A stretch of DNA of 64,000 bases, taken from contig NZ_WFKM01000001.1 of NCBI RefSeq assembly GCF_011007365.1, forward strand, positions 310,001-374,000, written 5' to 3'. The notes beneath the pieces were generated by a model. It was not told where the DNA came from, did not search any database, and was given only the letters and a program-made list of their open reading frames with translations. Of this stretch, positions 46,248-55,409 are shown one piece after another. This DNA comes from Sphingobacterium sp. xlx-96 (GTDB lineage Bacteria; Bacteroidota; Bacteroidia; Sphingobacteriales; Sphingobacteriaceae). Every line of letters starts with the position of its first letter. Within the stretch, counting starts at the first letter, position 1. The position numbers were made by a program, and so were the translations under genes.

Positions 46248-46317
46248 AGTAAATCTGAGTCTATTTCAAACTTAGATAAAATGCTTTGCATTGGCGAATG
46301 TTTATTGTAAAATGATG

Positions 46318-46443
46318 TAATAACCATCGAAACCAATTAAGGTCGAACGTAAACTAACTATGGTTGTATCGGAAACAACCATGGTCAACAACAAACCAAC
46401 CCTAGTCCAATAAAAACAGACTACGGTCAATCCCTAAATCACC
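46318..46443. repeat. Degenerate ~21-bp tandem repeat array upstream of the methyltransferase gene
   Basis: Reading from 46318, units begin at about 46318, 46339, 46360, 46381, 46403 and 46423, spacing 20-22 bases. Five units open with a relaxed ATGGTCAA-like box (AAGGTCGA, ATGGTTGT, ATGGTCAA, TAGTCCAA, ACGGTCAA). Most share a later AAAC-nAC(C/T) core (GTAAACTAACT, GGAAACAACC, AAACCAACC). The array is markedly poor in G outside the boxes. A hairpin, ATGGTTGT/ACAACCAT, spans 46360-46382. The ~21-bp phase equals two helical turns. Confidence 0.5.
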
Positions 46444-46477
46444 AAGTTAGAATATAAATAAGTGAACAATGATTTTG

Positions 46478-46485
46478 TATCTTTG
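46478..46485 (+). promoter_or_regulatory. Candidate -7 element of the methyltransferase gene
   Basis: TATCTTTG matches the Bacteroidota -7 consensus TAnnTTTG and lies 24 bases before the ATG at 46510. I see no convincing TTG at -33, so an activator bound to the repeat array just upstream could be needed. Confidence 0.4.
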
Positions 46486-46509
46486 TAGCCTAAAATTATT
46501 ATCTGTAAA

Positions 46510-47688
46510 ATGGCAGTATCTTCTTTTATCGAAAAGTTAAGACAAAGTATAACACAGGAAAGTTTCATAAAGTTATCCCTGGGGAACTATCAAGGCACCG
46601 AAAATGGGCTGAAGCAAATCCATGTAAAACTCGTGTCTATAAAACGGGAGTTGCACCTGTCGTTTACTTTCCGTCATAAGACGAAAGATATCACGAAGAA
46701 CTTTGCGGTGGAAGCTGGCTTGTTGCAAATCACTGAATATCTAAATTTGGGACAATTTAAAGTGGCGACACTTTTTACAGCCAACGCTAATGTTGTGTGC
46801 CAGATGAATAACAAAGGGGAGTGGTCTGAACGGATTGAAAAAGCGACGGCGAAGAAGACGCAATCGATGAGTCACGATGTCCAAAAGAAACGAAAGATTG
46901 GATCTGCTAACAAGCCCTATCTCCACGCTTTGCGGCTGACGGATCAGAACGGTGAAGTATACAACGCCGCTCAGGACAAATGGAAACAAATTAACCATTA
47001 TATAGAACTGTTAAGTAATTCGCTGAATAATCTGCATTCGGATGATAGAATCAATGTTGTGGATATGGGAGCTGGTAAAGGGTACTTAACGTTTGCGTTG
47101 TATGATTATCTTAATAATGAACTCAAGAAAAAAGCCTTTGTAGAAGGTGTTGAATATCGACGTGATCTCGTCGAGTTATGTAATGGGATCGCTGGACAAG
47201 CTGGTTTTGATGGCCTGCATTTTTCGCAAGGAACGATCGATGCGTATGAGGCTTCTGTTAAACTTGATGTGTTGATCGCGCTACATGCCTGCGATACCGC
47301 TACCGATGATGCTATCTACAAGGGAATTCAAAATCAGGCAAAGCTTATCGTTGTAGCCCCTTGTTGTCATAAGCAGGTGCGTCGGGAATTGGAACTGGTC
47401 AAGGCCAAAAATGAATTAGATTTTATGACGAGACACGGCATCTTTTTGGAAAGACATGCCGAAATGTTGACCGATAGTATTCGTGCGCTTATTCTCGAAT
47501 ACTACGGATATCAGACCAAAGTCATGCAGTTTATTTCAGATGCACATACCCCCAAAAATGTAATGATCGTCGCGGAAAAGCGGGAGATAAATACGGAAAA
47601 GCAGCAGGAAATAAAGAAGAAACTTCAGGAGCTGAAAGCTTATTTTGGAATTCGGACACACTATTTAGAAAAAATCTGTAGTTTTTAA
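46510..47688 (+). CDS. Class I SAM-dependent methyltransferase with APCCHK motif
   Basis: A 392-residue protein. The N-terminal 180 residues hold no motif I recognise and may bind substrate. The SAM motif I is VVDMGAGKGYLTFALYDYL near 190-208, followed by VEGVEYRRDLVELCN for the acidic ribose contact. The conserved VVAPCCHKQVRREL occurs near 280. The DxGxGKGxL plus CCHK pair is shared with the METTL25/Methyltransf_32 group and recalls the TRM13 tRNA methyltransferases. An RNA or protein substrate is thus possible but not shown. Confidence 0.82.
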   Translation: MAVSSFIEKLRQSITQESFIKLSLGNYQGTENGLKQIHVKLVSIKRELHLSFTFRHKTKDITKNFAVEAGLLQITEYLNLGQFKVATLFTANANVVCQMNNKGEWSERIEKATAKKTQSMSHDVQKKRKIGSANKPYLHALRLTDQNGEVYNAAQDKWKQINHYIELLSNSLNNLHSDDRINVVDMGAGKGYLTFALYDYLNNELKKKAFVEGVEYRRDLVELCNGIAGQAGFDGLHFSQGTIDAYEASVKLDVLIALHACDTATDDAIYKGIQNQAKLIVVAPCCHKQVRRELELVKAKNELDFMTRHGIFLERHAEMLTDSIRALILEYYGYQTKVMQFISDAHTPKNVMIVAEKREINTEKQQEIKKKLQELKAYFGIRTHYLEKICSF

Positions 47689-47707
47689 CGATCAAGGTCG
47701 TGATGAG

Positions 47708-48094
47708 TTACCTTTCGTAAAGTTCCAGGGGTAATCCATCGGGATCTTGAAAAAAGGTAAATCTCTTGCCCGTGAATTCATCTGTTCGGATGGGTTCTGC
47801 GACTATGTTATTGGCTTTTAGTTTTTCTATCCATGTTTCTAACTGATCCACTGCGAATGCGAGATGCCGTAGCCCTAAGGCTTCTGGATAGGAGGGGCGT
47901 GGTACATGTGTGGGAAATGAAAATAATTCAATGATATAATGTTCATTGATGGCCAGGTCCAGTTTGAATGAATCCCGTTCTTCCCTATATGTCTCATTTA
48001 AAACCGATAATCCTAAGATCTTTGTATAGAAACTCTTGGACCTGTGGTAGTTACTAACGATAATAGCAATATGATGAATACCGGTTATCTTCAT
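47708..48094 (-). CDS. VOC (glyoxalase/bleomycin-resistance fold) family protein
   Basis: A 128-residue two-repeat VOC protein. The start ITGIHHIAIIVSNYHRSKSFYTKILGL and the end FTFFQDPDGLPLELYE are family hallmarks, with metal-binding residues expected at HHIA, E(L)F and ELYE. It resembles the SMU1112c/GloA2-type small dioxygenase-like proteins. The substrate is unknown. It ends the minus-strand run with the DUF72 and oxidoreductase genes; the gap to DUF72 is 1 base. Confidence 0.9.
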   Translation of the reverse strand: MKITGIHHIAIIVSNYHRSKSFYTKILGLSVLNETYREERDSFKLDLAINEHYIIELFSFPTHVPRPSYPEALGLRHLAFAVDQLETWIEKLKANNIVAEPIRTDEFTGKRFTFFQDPDGLPLELYER

Positions 48095-48095
48095 C

Positions 48096-48998
48096 TCAAA
48101 ATAAGGTAGGTGGAGTGTTGTTTTTTTGATCTCCTGGTTTTTGTGGGATATTTAATTTAATTCCTAAGGCCTTATTCAGTTTTTCGATAAAATGAGCCGC
48201 TAGTAGTGGAGACTCCACTTCAATATTTTGATGGATAAAAAAGTACAGTTGTTGTAAGCCTGCCTCTTTCCATTGTAGGATGGTTTTGATCCATTCATCT
48301 AATCTGGTATAATCCGAGGGATGGTTTGCTCCTACATAGCGTACAAAAGCGGTGGGAGTAGTAAGACGCATATGCATCATGTCGCGCCTTCCTGCCGTAT
48401 CAACCAGTACATTTGTTTTGTTGGTTTCTTCCAAAAGCTGATAAAATCGTTCAGCGATATCTGCAGAAAACCATTCTTCATTACGGACCTCTACTGCTAA
48501 AGGATAACCCTTAGGGAAATTTTTTAGAAAAGCCTCTAAACGGTCAAAATCCTTGGGTTTGAAGTTATCTATAAGCTGAAGAAAAGCCATTCCTAGTTTT
48601 TCCTCAAATAATACGGTAGAGTCTACAAATGCGGCGACTTTCTCATCCGAATTAAGCAATCTTCCAAAATGACTGATAGATTGCGGTATTTTTGGGAAGA
48701 ATTTGAAGCCTTCGGGTGTTTTATGTTTCCAGGTCTCCACCTGATCTTTAGAAGGAGAGTTATAGAACGTAGCGTTTAACTCGATTGCGTTGAATTGGGT
48801 AGAGTAATAGGCCAATTCGTCTTTAGTACCCCGAGGATAAAATCCTTTTAAATCATTTTTATTCCATTTGGCACAGCCCACATATACTTCCATGGGTTTG
48901 TCTTGTTTATTACGCTGGAGTAAATCAAAGGTCTCTTGCGGGGTGTCAGGTATTGTAAAATCAATAAGGGAAGGATCTGCTACTTGTCCAAATTTCAT
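48096..48998 (-). CDS. DUF72 family protein
   Basis: A 300-residue TIM-barrel-like DUF72 protein. Conserved elements are the opening EVYVGCAKWNKNDLKGFYP, YSTQFNAIELNATFY, FKFFPKIPQSISHFG, LAVEVRNEEWFSAD and the C-terminal YFFIHQNIEV. No activity is established for this family. I use the ATG at 48998 (MKFGQVADPS) rather than the upstream in-frame ATG at 49067, which would add a 23-residue segment unlike the family. It is packed 1 base before the VOC gene and 86 bases after the oxidoreductase. Confidence 0.85.
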   Translation of the reverse strand: MKFGQVADPSLIDFTIPDTPQETFDLLQRNKQDKPMEVYVGCAKWNKNDLKGFYPRGTKDELAYYSTQFNAIELNATFYNSPSKDQVETWKHKTPEGFKFFPKIPQSISHFGRLLNSDEKVAAFVDSTVLFEEKLGMAFLQLIDNFKPKDFDRLEAFLKNFPKGYPLAVEVRNEEWFSADIAERFYQLLEETNKTNVLVDTAGRRDMMHMRLTTPTAFVRYVGANHPSDYTRLDEWIKTILQWKEAGLQQLYFFIHQNIEVESPLLAAHFIEKLNKALGIKLNIPQKPGDQKNNTPPTLF

Positions 48999-49084
48999 AA
49001 TAGGGAACTCGTTTATATTTTTAACAAAACTGCTGTAAAAATAAGCAGTTTTGTTGTAGAATCCCAATAGGACTTTAAAAGGTG

Positions 49085-50365
49085 TTAAGTTAATTTATAG
49101 CCGTTGTGATATTTTGCTTTTATCAAGGTGTTGGCCTCTGGGATGTCAAATTTCTTTTTGAGTGGATCCCAATGTATTTTTTTACCTACACGGTAGGCAA
49201 TATTGCCCATCTGAGAAAAAATGGCGATGTGGGCACCAGCCTCTACAGGAGCATTAACTGCTTTGGGATCACGACGGCGTATTGCTTCAACAAAATTTGT
49301 GGTGTGTTTGTCCAACCCATTATCCAGCGGTTTTTGAAGTGGAATTGCTTCCATCTTGTCTTTTTCCGGAATAACTTCCCAACCTCTCCTATTGAGAACC
49401 AAAGTCCCGTTTTCGCCGACAAAAGCAACACCGTGATCCCGTTCATAAGGCCCTAAGGTTATTCCTTTGGTGTGTTCCCACACGATATTAAAATTGTCAA
49501 ATTCGTAAACTGTATTTAAGGTGTCAGGAGTCTCTGAAGCATCGGTAGGATAGGCAAATTTTCCTCCCGAGGATATAATTGATTTAGGTTCAGATACCTG
49601 CATGCCCAATAACGCATAGTCTAGCATATGCACACCCCAGTCTGTCATTAACCCTCCGGCATAATCCCAAAACCAACGAAACTCAAAATGAAAGCGATTT
49701 GCGTTGAACGGTCTTTTCTTTGCCGGGCCTAACCATAGATCATAGTTGACATCCAACGGTGCCACCGTATCTTCAACGATAGGGATGCCTTGTTTCCAAC
49801 TGACATAAGACCAGGCTTTGACGATTCTAATTTTGCCGAGCTTGCCCGAATGAACGAAACTGATTGCATCAGCAAAGTGTTGTTGACTACGTTGCCATTG
49901 CCCGACCTGCACAATGCTGTTGTGTTTTTTTGCCGTTTCCACCATCACATTACATTCTTCTATGCTGTTGCCTAATGGTTTCTCTACATATACGTGTTTT
50001 CCGGCTTTACAAGCATCCATCATCTGTAGCGCATGCCAATGATCCGGTGTACCAATGATTACAGCATCTACTTCTTTTGAGGTGAGTAGATCTTTGTAGT
50101 TTTCGAAAGTCTGTACCTTAATCCCCCGTTGCGCAAGTTCGGTTTCCCTCTTTTTGAGGACATTGGCATCGACATCACATAATGCTGTGCATACAACATC
50201 AGGGTGCTTGATAATGGAATTTAAATTTGACCACCCCATTCCATTGATTCCAATCGCTGCTACCCGTACTTTATTTTGTTGAGCGGAAAAGGATGGAAGT
50301 ATAGGGGTGAGTAAAGTGGATCCACCTATTAAGGCGGCATTTTTTAAGAATAATCTTCTTTTCAC
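49085..50365 (-). CDS. Exported Gfo/Idh/MocA-family oxidoreductase
   Basis: A 426-residue protein with a Tat-like leader (MKRRLFLKNAALIGGSTLL...), then a Rossmann domain: VRVAAIGINGMGWSNL, CDVDANVLKKRE, GTPDHWHALQMMDACKAGKHVYVEKP with the EKP catalytic-pocket Lys. The C-terminal domain contains YDLWLGPAKKRPFNANRFHF and HFEFRWFWDYAGGLMTDWGVHMLD, typical of the secreted Bacteroidota subgroup. Family members oxidise or epimerise sugars with NAD(P), and exported ones can act on glycans; the substrate here is unknown. It is the first gene of a minus-strand run. Confidence 0.9.
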   Translation of the reverse strand: MKRRLFLKNAALIGGSTLLTPILPSFSAQQNKVRVAAIGINGMGWSNLNSIIKHPDVVCTALCDVDANVLKKRETELAQRGIKVQTFENYKDLLTSKEVDAVIIGTPDHWHALQMMDACKAGKHVYVEKPLGNSIEECNVMVETAKKHNSIVQVGQWQRSQQHFADAISFVHSGKLGKIRIVKAWSYVSWKQGIPIVEDTVAPLDVNYDLWLGPAKKRPFNANRFHFEFRWFWDYAGGLMTDWGVHMLDYALLGMQVSEPKSIISSGGKFAYPTDASETPDTLNTVYEFDNFNIVWEHTKGITLGPYERDHGVAFVGENGTLVLNRRGWEVIPEKDKMEAIPLQKPLDNGLDKHTTNFVEAIRRRDPKAVNAPVEAGAHIAIFSQMGNIAYRVGKKIHWDPLKKKFDIPEANTLIKAKYHNGYKLT

Positions 50366-50537
50366 GGTTTATAGTATAATAGGGTTCGTAACTGTTTTAA
50401 ATAAGTAGGTTACATTACTTATTTATACAAACCTACATAAATTCGCTTTTATGCGCAATACAATTGCGTAGTAAAATAAAATCGAATTTTGTAGCTTTCC
50501 TCATCAATTTAGATTCTTTTATATTGAGGAAATGGCC

Positions 50538-50594
50538 AAAAAAGACAAGTACTTAGTGACAGTCCGATTTGGCAGGGGATGTCACTAAGTATTT
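50538..50594 (-). terminator. Hairpin terminator after the copper ATPase gene
   Basis: ACTTAGTGACA (50551-50561) and TGTCACTAAGT (50580-50590) form a perfect 11-bp stem, extended by four more pairs including a G-T, with an 18-base loop. On the minus strand it is followed by a TTTTTT run near 50538-50543. Confidence 0.7.
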
Positions 50595-50620
50595 CTTGAA
50601 TGCATACTGTCGACTGTTTG

Positions 50621-53275
50621 TTACAGCTTCTTTAAATTAAGACGTAATGAATTTGCTATCACAGAAACCGAACTTAAACTCATAGCTGCTGCTGCTATCA
50701 TTGGAGACATCAGCATCCCAAATACGGGGTAAAGCAAGCCTGCAGCAATCGGTATTCCTATCACATTGTAAAGAAAAGCAAAGAGTAAATTCTCCTTAAT
50801 GTTTCGCATCATCATGCGGCTTAAGTCAATCGCTTTGGAGACGCCTCTTAGTTCGCCTTTAAGTAAGGTAATGTCCGAGCTCTGTATGGCCACATCGGTA
50901 CCAGAGCCCATGGCTATGCCCACATCTGCCTGAGTGAGGGCGGGCGCATCATTTATACCGTCGCCAGTCATTGCTACAATCTTACCTTCTCCTTGCAGTC
51001 TCTTTATTTCATGGAGCTTGTCCTGCGGTAACAGTCTTGCTTTAAAGGAATTAATTCCTGTTTCTTTGGCCACAGCCTGGGCAGTAAGTTCATTGTCTCC
51101 TGTAAGCATTAGGACTTCTATTCCCAAGCTTTGCACATGCGAAATTATTTCTTTCGCGTTAGCTTTTATCTTATCCCGGACAGCTATAAAACCGGAGTAT
51201 TCATTACCTACTGCGAGATAAGAGACACTGGATCCCTCTGACTGTAATCGACTTACCTTATCTTTTGTTGGAGAGGGGATTTCAATTTTATTGTCGTTGA
51301 GTAGGGCTTCATTACCTAAAAGTACAGCGGTACGGTCTAGTGTAGCTGATACGCCTTTACCCGTGACATTTGTAAAGTCACTAATAGGGGATAGAGGTAT
51401 AGATTCAGCTTCAGCTTTGTTGACCATAGCCTCTGCAAGTGGATGTGAACTTTGTTTGTTGATAGAAGCGGCAACCTTTAGAATGTGATTGTCTATCGTC
51501 CCGTTTTTATTCTCATAGGTGGTCACCTCAGGTTTTCCTTCTGTTATGGTGCCCGTCTTATCCAAGATAAGATAGTCTATTTTTCGAAGTTGCTCTAAGG
51601 CTTCCGCTTTTTTAACCAATATTCCATTTTTTGCTCCCTTTCCAATACTCACCATAACCGACATCGGTGTAGCCAATCCTAAGGCACAGGGACAGGCAAC
51701 TATTAGAATGGCTAACGCATTGGTGATGGCGTAGGCTAGTCGATCTTCCACTCCGCTTAACATCCAAATGATAAAAGTAGCGACTGCTATGAGAATAACT
51801 ATAGGGACAAATACTTTTGAAATCTTGTCCGTGAGCTTTTGTATAGGAGCTTGACTTCTACTCGCATCATTGACTAGTTGTATGATTTGTGAAAGTAATG
51901 TTTCGGCGCCTATATGTGTAGCTTTCATTAAGAAGCTCTGATTGCCATTGATGGTTCCGCCGATGACATTATCATCCTTATTTTTCTCTACAGGAATAGA
52001 TTCGCCTGTAATCATCGATTCGTCTACGGACGATGAACCCTCCGTAATGACTCCATCAATTGGGACTTTATCGCCCGGACGAACCCGTAATATGTAATCT
52101 TTTTTGATATCGTTTACAGCTATCCGCTGCTCGGTCCCTTCATGTAGCCAAATGGCTTCTGCAGGTGTCAGCTTGATGAGGGCTTTGATAGCGGAGTTTG
52201 TTTTGGAATGCGCTTTAGCTTCCATCAGTTGTCCGAGTATCACCAAAGTGATAATTACGACTACCGATTCAAAATAAAGTGGTGGGTGTGCGTGATGGGC
52301 ACGCATTTCGGCCGGAAGAATTTGAGGAAACAGCAGGGCAATAATACTGAATATAAAAGCTGCAGCTGTTCCTAAAGCAATCAGACTAAACATATTCAGA
52401 TTCCAGGTCTTAAAGGAGATCCAGCCTCTTTGAAAGAAAGTCCAACCGGTATAAAAGATCACTGGTAAAGTTAAAATAAATTGGATCCATCCATTTATGT
52501 GGGGAGGTATTAACTTGCTAACCGCATTTCCGGGAAGCATATCGCCCATAGATAGTAGAAATACGGGCAAGGTGAATAGGGTGCTGATAATCAGTTTCTT
52601 CTTCCAATTCTGATAAGTGTCGTCTTCTGTTTCTATTTGTTGGTTTGCAACGAGATCCATACCACAGATAGGACAGGCGCCTGGACTGTCTTGTTGTATT
52701 TCTGGATGCATCGGGCAGCTGAATACGACTTTTACTGTGGCCTCCGGGATTTTTTCCAGATTCATTCCACATACGGGACACATCCCAGCCTTGTCATATA
52801 CTTTGTCTCCTTCACAATGCATCGGGCAATAGTATTTTCCAGCGTTGGATGAGCTGTTGTCGGAAAAATGTGATTGATGATGTTTACTGGGCTGCTGTTC
52901 GTGTATTTGTTCTAAAGCGACTAAGTGCATATTACATACCGGGCAACGGCCTTTTTCGGGATAATTCTTATCATGTCCCTCACAAAACATAGGACATATA
53001 TACTGTCCGCTTGCTGAGTCAGCTCTTTCTTTTTGAACCGGGGAATTGTTGGTGTGCCTGTGCTCGTATTCGTGAATGTGGTAATTCGTGTCGAGCTCAG
53101 CTAACTTCCGTTGCAATAGAGGAAGGTTTGGTAGGGTAGCGCTTTCTATTTCGGCCTGTTCTTTTTCTAATGAAACTGTTGCTTGTATACCTTCGATCTC
53201 ATTCAGTTTGGCTTCGATATGCCTACGACAACCGTCGCAGGTCATACCATGTATATGATATATGTGTTTATGCAT
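50621..53275 (-). CDS. Copper-type P1B ATPase with HMA domain and three CPM/CPxC modules
   Basis: An 884-residue inner-membrane pump. The N-terminus is an HMA domain with Cys13xxCys16 ([10 protein letters not shown]). It is followed by three tandem heavy-metal-binding modules, each with a CPM motif and a CPxC motif: CPMFCEG...CPVCNM, CPMHCEG...CPVCGM and CPMHPEI...CPICGM. The P-type core has the transmembrane metal site [10 protein letters not shown], the phosphorylation motif [21 protein letters not shown] and [10 protein letters not shown]. The CPC site and HMA domain fit Cu(I) or Ag(I) export. No regulator or chaperone gene is adjacent. A hairpin terminator follows. Confidence 0.95.
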   Translation of the reverse strand: MHKHIYHIHGMTCDGCRRHIEAKLNEIEGIQATVSLEKEQAEIESATLPNLPLLQRKLAELDTNYHIHEYEHRHTNNSPVQKERADSASGQYICPMFCEGHDKNYPEKGRCPVCNMHLVALEQIHEQQPSKHHQSHFSDNSSSNAGKYYCPMHCEGDKVYDKAGMCPVCGMNLEKIPEATVKVVFSCPMHPEIQQDSPGACPICGMDLVANQQIETEDDTYQNWKKKLIISTLFTLPVFLLSMGDMLPGNAVSKLIPPHINGWIQFILTLPVIFYTGWTFFQRGWISFKTWNLNMFSLIALGTAAAFIFSIIALLFPQILPAEMRAHHAHPPLYFESVVVIITLVILGQLMEAKAHSKTNSAIKALIKLTPAEAIWLHEGTEQRIAVNDIKKDYILRVRPGDKVPIDGVITEGSSSVDESMITGESIPVEKNKDDNVIGGTINGNQSFLMKATHIGAETLLSQIIQLVNDASRSQAPIQKLTDKISKVFVPIVILIAVATFIIWMLSGVEDRLAYAITNALAILIVACPCALGLATPMSVMVSIGKGAKNGILVKKAEALEQLRKIDYLILDKTGTITEGKPEVTTYENKNGTIDNHILKVAASINKQSSHPLAEAMVNKAEAESIPLSPISDFTNVTGKGVSATLDRTAVLLGNEALLNDNKIEIPSPTKDKVSRLQSEGSSVSYLAVGNEYSGFIAVRDKIKANAKEIISHVQSLGIEVLMLTGDNELTAQAVAKETGINSFKARLLPQDKLHEIKRLQGEGKIVAMTGDGINDAPALTQADVGIAMGSGTDVAIQSSDITLLKGELRGVSKAIDLSRMMMRNIKENLLFAFLYNVIGIPIAAGLLYPVFGMLMSPMIAAAAMSLSSVSVIANSLRLNLKKL

Positions 53276-53458
53276 ATTGGCTTTTTATTAGTGTCTTTAT
53301 TGTAAGTTAACACGAATTTCGGCTTATTGTTAGCAGATATGTTATATAATTTTTAATAAATGATATAGATTGTTGAGACGTTAATTTTTTTGATTAGATA
53401 TTGGTTAATGCAGTTCATTTTACTTAAGTTTGGTTACAAGGTACGTAAAGAAGAAGAT

Positions 53459-54340
53459 ATGTTTAAAGATCGGTTTATTCGCTTTTTGACGTTTGAAAAA
53501 CGTTATTCACCGCATACGATAAAGGCGTATGAAATGGAGGTGAAATGTTTTTTAGAATTTCTTGAAGCTGAAAAAATACCTTTTGAAGAGGTGGATCATA
53601 AATTGATGCGATATTACTTTTCGCTGTTGCGGGAGAAAGGAAAAGAAGCTACATCGGTCAATCGGTCTATTTCTACTTTGCGGTCATTTTATAAATTCTT
53701 ACAAAGGGAGCAGCTAATTGCTAAAAATCCAGTACGTCTGGTACAGGCATTAAAAACACCGAAGAAATTACCGGTGGTGATAGAGAAGCAAAAGATGAAT
53801 CATCTTTTAGAACATATGGACGAAGTGGCTGATGATTTTGAGTCGGTGAGAGATTTTATTATTATGGAGCTACTTTTCGGTACAGGGATTCGACTTTCCG
53901 AACTTTTACAAATAAAGGAGCAGGATATTGACTTTTACAATAAAAAAATTCTTATATTAGGGAAACGGAACAAAGAGCGTTTTGTACCCTTACATTTACC
54001 CTTAATCGAAGAATTAAAAAGATATTTAGAAAAAAAGAAACTTCAACATGTAGAAAACAATTCCGGATATTTAGTCGTTACTAAAGAAGGAAAGCAAGGA
54101 TATCCGATGTTAATATATAGAGTAGTAAAAAGGTACTTAAGTATGATCACTTCACAAAAGAAAAAAAGTCCACATGTACTTAGACATAGTTTTGCTACTT
54201 CATTGTTAGACAACGGCGCAGATTTAAATGCGATCAAAGAATTATTAGGTCATGCAGGATTGGCAGCGACGCAAGTCTATACGCATAATTCGGCTGAGCG
54301 ATTAAAATCAATTTACAAACAAGCACATCCAAAGGCTTAA
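53459..54340 (+). CDS. Tyrosine recombinase XerC/XerD
   Basis: A 293-residue recombinase. The N-terminal SAM-like domain (FLTFEKRYSPHTIKAYEMEV) precedes the catalytic domain with Arg145 (GTGIRLSEL), Lys169, His239-x-x-Arg242 (HVLRHSFAT), His265 (LLGHAGLAATQ) and Tyr274 (VYTH). It resolves chromosome dimers at dif. The ATG at 53459 gives the standard length; upstream in-frame starts would add an atypical hydrophobic leader. The hpf gene follows 13 bases after it, a pairing common in Bacteroidota, so it is a housekeeping gene and not a phage integrase. Confidence 0.93.
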   Translation: MFKDRFIRFLTFEKRYSPHTIKAYEMEVKCFLEFLEAEKIPFEEVDHKLMRYYFSLLREKGKEATSVNRSISTLRSFYKFLQREQLIAKNPVRLVQALKTPKKLPVVIEKQKMNHLLEHMDEVADDFESVRDFIIMELLFGTGIRLSELLQIKEQDIDFYNKKILILGKRNKERFVPLHLPLIEELKRYLEKKKLQHVENNSGYLVVTKEGKQGYPMLIYRVVKRYLSMITSQKKKSPHVLRHSFATSLLDNGADLNAIKELLGHAGLAATQVYTHNSAERLKSIYKQAHPKA

Positions 54341-54353
54341 AAAAGGAGGAAAA

Positions 54354-54698
54354 ATGAACATTACTGTGCAATCAATTAAATTCGATGCAGACCAAAAATT
54401 GGTAGATTTTATCAAAAGGAGAACTGACAAGTTAGAGCAGTATTTGGACAATATCATTGAGGGCGTATGCTATCTTCGTTTGGAAAATGTAGAAGACGAG
54501 GAGAACAAAGTGGTAGAGTTGAAGTTTAATATTCCAGGAAGCCAGCTTTTCGCGAAGGCGCAGGCGAAGAGTTTTGAGGAGGCGACGGATATCGCAGTGG
54601 AGTCGTTGAGACGACAGATTAATAAACACAAGACGAAAACTAGAACTAACGTTAGTAATCATAAGGAATTACTTTCGGCGGAGGAAGATGAATTTTAA
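54354..54698 (+). CDS. hpf: Ribosome hibernation promoting factor HPF/YfiA family
   Basis: A 114-residue short HPF. It shows the beta-alpha-beta-beta-beta-alpha pattern: MNITVQSIKFDADQKLVDFI, RRTDKLEQYLDN, VVELKFNIPGSQLFAKAQ and the second helix SFEEATDIAVESLRRQINKHK. HPF binds the decoding centre of 30S and silences ribosomes in stationary phase. It is preceded by a strong Shine-Dalgarno (AAGGAGGA at 54343-54350), rare in this phylum and a sign of high expression. The C-terminal dimerisation domain of long HPF is absent. Confidence 0.93.
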   Translation: MNITVQSIKFDADQKLVDFIKRRTDKLEQYLDNIIEGVCYLRLENVEDEENKVVELKFNIPGSQLFAKAQAKSFEEATDIAVESLRRQINKHKTKTRTNVSNHKELLSAEEDEF

Positions 54699-54725
54699 TG
54701 GGAGGAAGTTCCCATTTATAAAAAA

Positions 54726-54759
54726 GGAAAGCGGCTTAGTATTACTAAACCGCTTTTTT
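54726..54759 (+). terminator. Rho-independent terminator after hpf
   Basis: AAAGCGG (54728-54734) pairs with CCGCTTT (54750-54756) with an inner TTAGTA/TACTAA extension; a T-run follows. It separates xer-hpf from the next promoter. Confidence 0.85.
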
Positions 54760-54780
54760 ATTTTCTGTTGCGAAATTTTA

Positions 54781-54812
54781 TTTGGATTGATTCTTAATTA
54801 ATTTTATATTTG
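54781..54812 (+). promoter_or_regulatory. Bacteroidota-type promoter of the small Cys protein gene
   Basis: TTTG at 54781-54784 and TATATTTG at 54805-54812 are 20 bases apart, matching the -33/-7 consensus TTTG-N19/20-TAnnTTTG. The predicted start point is near 54819, about 40 bases before the ATG at 54858. Confidence 0.7.
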
Positions 54813-54857
54813 CACATCGTTTAATGATTAGTGGTCTAAAAGATAAAATAACCGGAA

Positions 54858-55220
54858 ATGATTTGTCCATTGGCTAACGTAGAAGAGGTGTATATAACGG
54901 AACATGGTGCCGTTTATCAGTGTAGTAGAAAAAATTGTTATTGGCTCGAATTTCAGGGGAATACCACGGCTTTTAAGGTCAACGATTTTTTTGTTTTTAA
55001 AAAGCGTATCGAACAGGTCGATATAGAAGCAATGTTATGTAACTCTTCGCGTTCTTTTGATTTTGAAGTCATTATGCCTTTTCGTACAGAACGTTGTTTT
55101 ATTCTTTCTGTAGAAGACGTACTCAATCTCCGTGAGTTGCTTTCAGGGGCAAAATTTATGTTGGAGTTAAATGGTCAGATCCGGTCAATTTTACGTCATA
55201 ATTCCCTCTTGGCTATCTAA
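54858..55220 (+). CDS. Small cysteine-containing protein of unknown function (DUF6686-like?)
   Basis: A 120-residue cytosolic protein. The N-terminal part has MICPLANVEEVYITEHGAVY then QCSRKNCYWLEF, giving a CxxxxC pair after an early Cys, which suggests a small metal or redox site. The rest alternates beta and alpha (FKVNDFFVFKKRIEQVDIEAML...). A match to the DUF6686 group is my recollection, not verified. It has its own promoter at 54781-54812 and lies 189 bases upstream of ferritin; any iron link is speculation. Confidence 0.65.
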   Translation: MICPLANVEEVYITEHGAVYQCSRKNCYWLEFQGNTTAFKVNDFFVFKKRIEQVDIEAMLCNSSRSFDFEVIMPFRTERCFILSVEDVLNLRELLSGAKFMLELNGQIRSILRHNSLLAI

Positions 55221-55307
55221 TCAAAAGCTGTTTAAAATCATACTGATTCTAAACAAGTTAGCTTAATGATTTCTAATTTAGACTTAATTTGTATTGCATT
55301 TTTTTTA

Positions 55308-55337
55308 TTGTTATCCTATAGATCGGCTTTATCTTTG
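55308..55337 (+). promoter_or_regulatory. Bacteroidota-type promoter of ferritin
   Basis: TTG at 55308-55310 and TATCTTTG at 55330-55337 are separated by 19 bases, matching the -33/-7 consensus. The predicted start point is near 55343, which leaves a 5' leader of about 65 bases. Confidence 0.7.
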
Positions 55338-55409
55338 TGTTAGTAAATCGCAGGTGTGTATGGCTCGCTGTGGTTTAATGTAAAAGTGGAAATATAAAAA
55401 TATAACGAT

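Noticed and set aside
50551..50590. Long hairpin as a possible small RNA gene
   Set aside because: Its place just after the ATPase stop and the T-run on the minus strand are better explained by a terminator; no independent promoter is seen.
53459..54340. Tyrosine recombinase as the integrase of a mobile element
   Set aside because: Length, motifs and the hpf neighbour fit chromosomal XerC/XerD; no attachment repeats, tRNA or phage genes are nearby.
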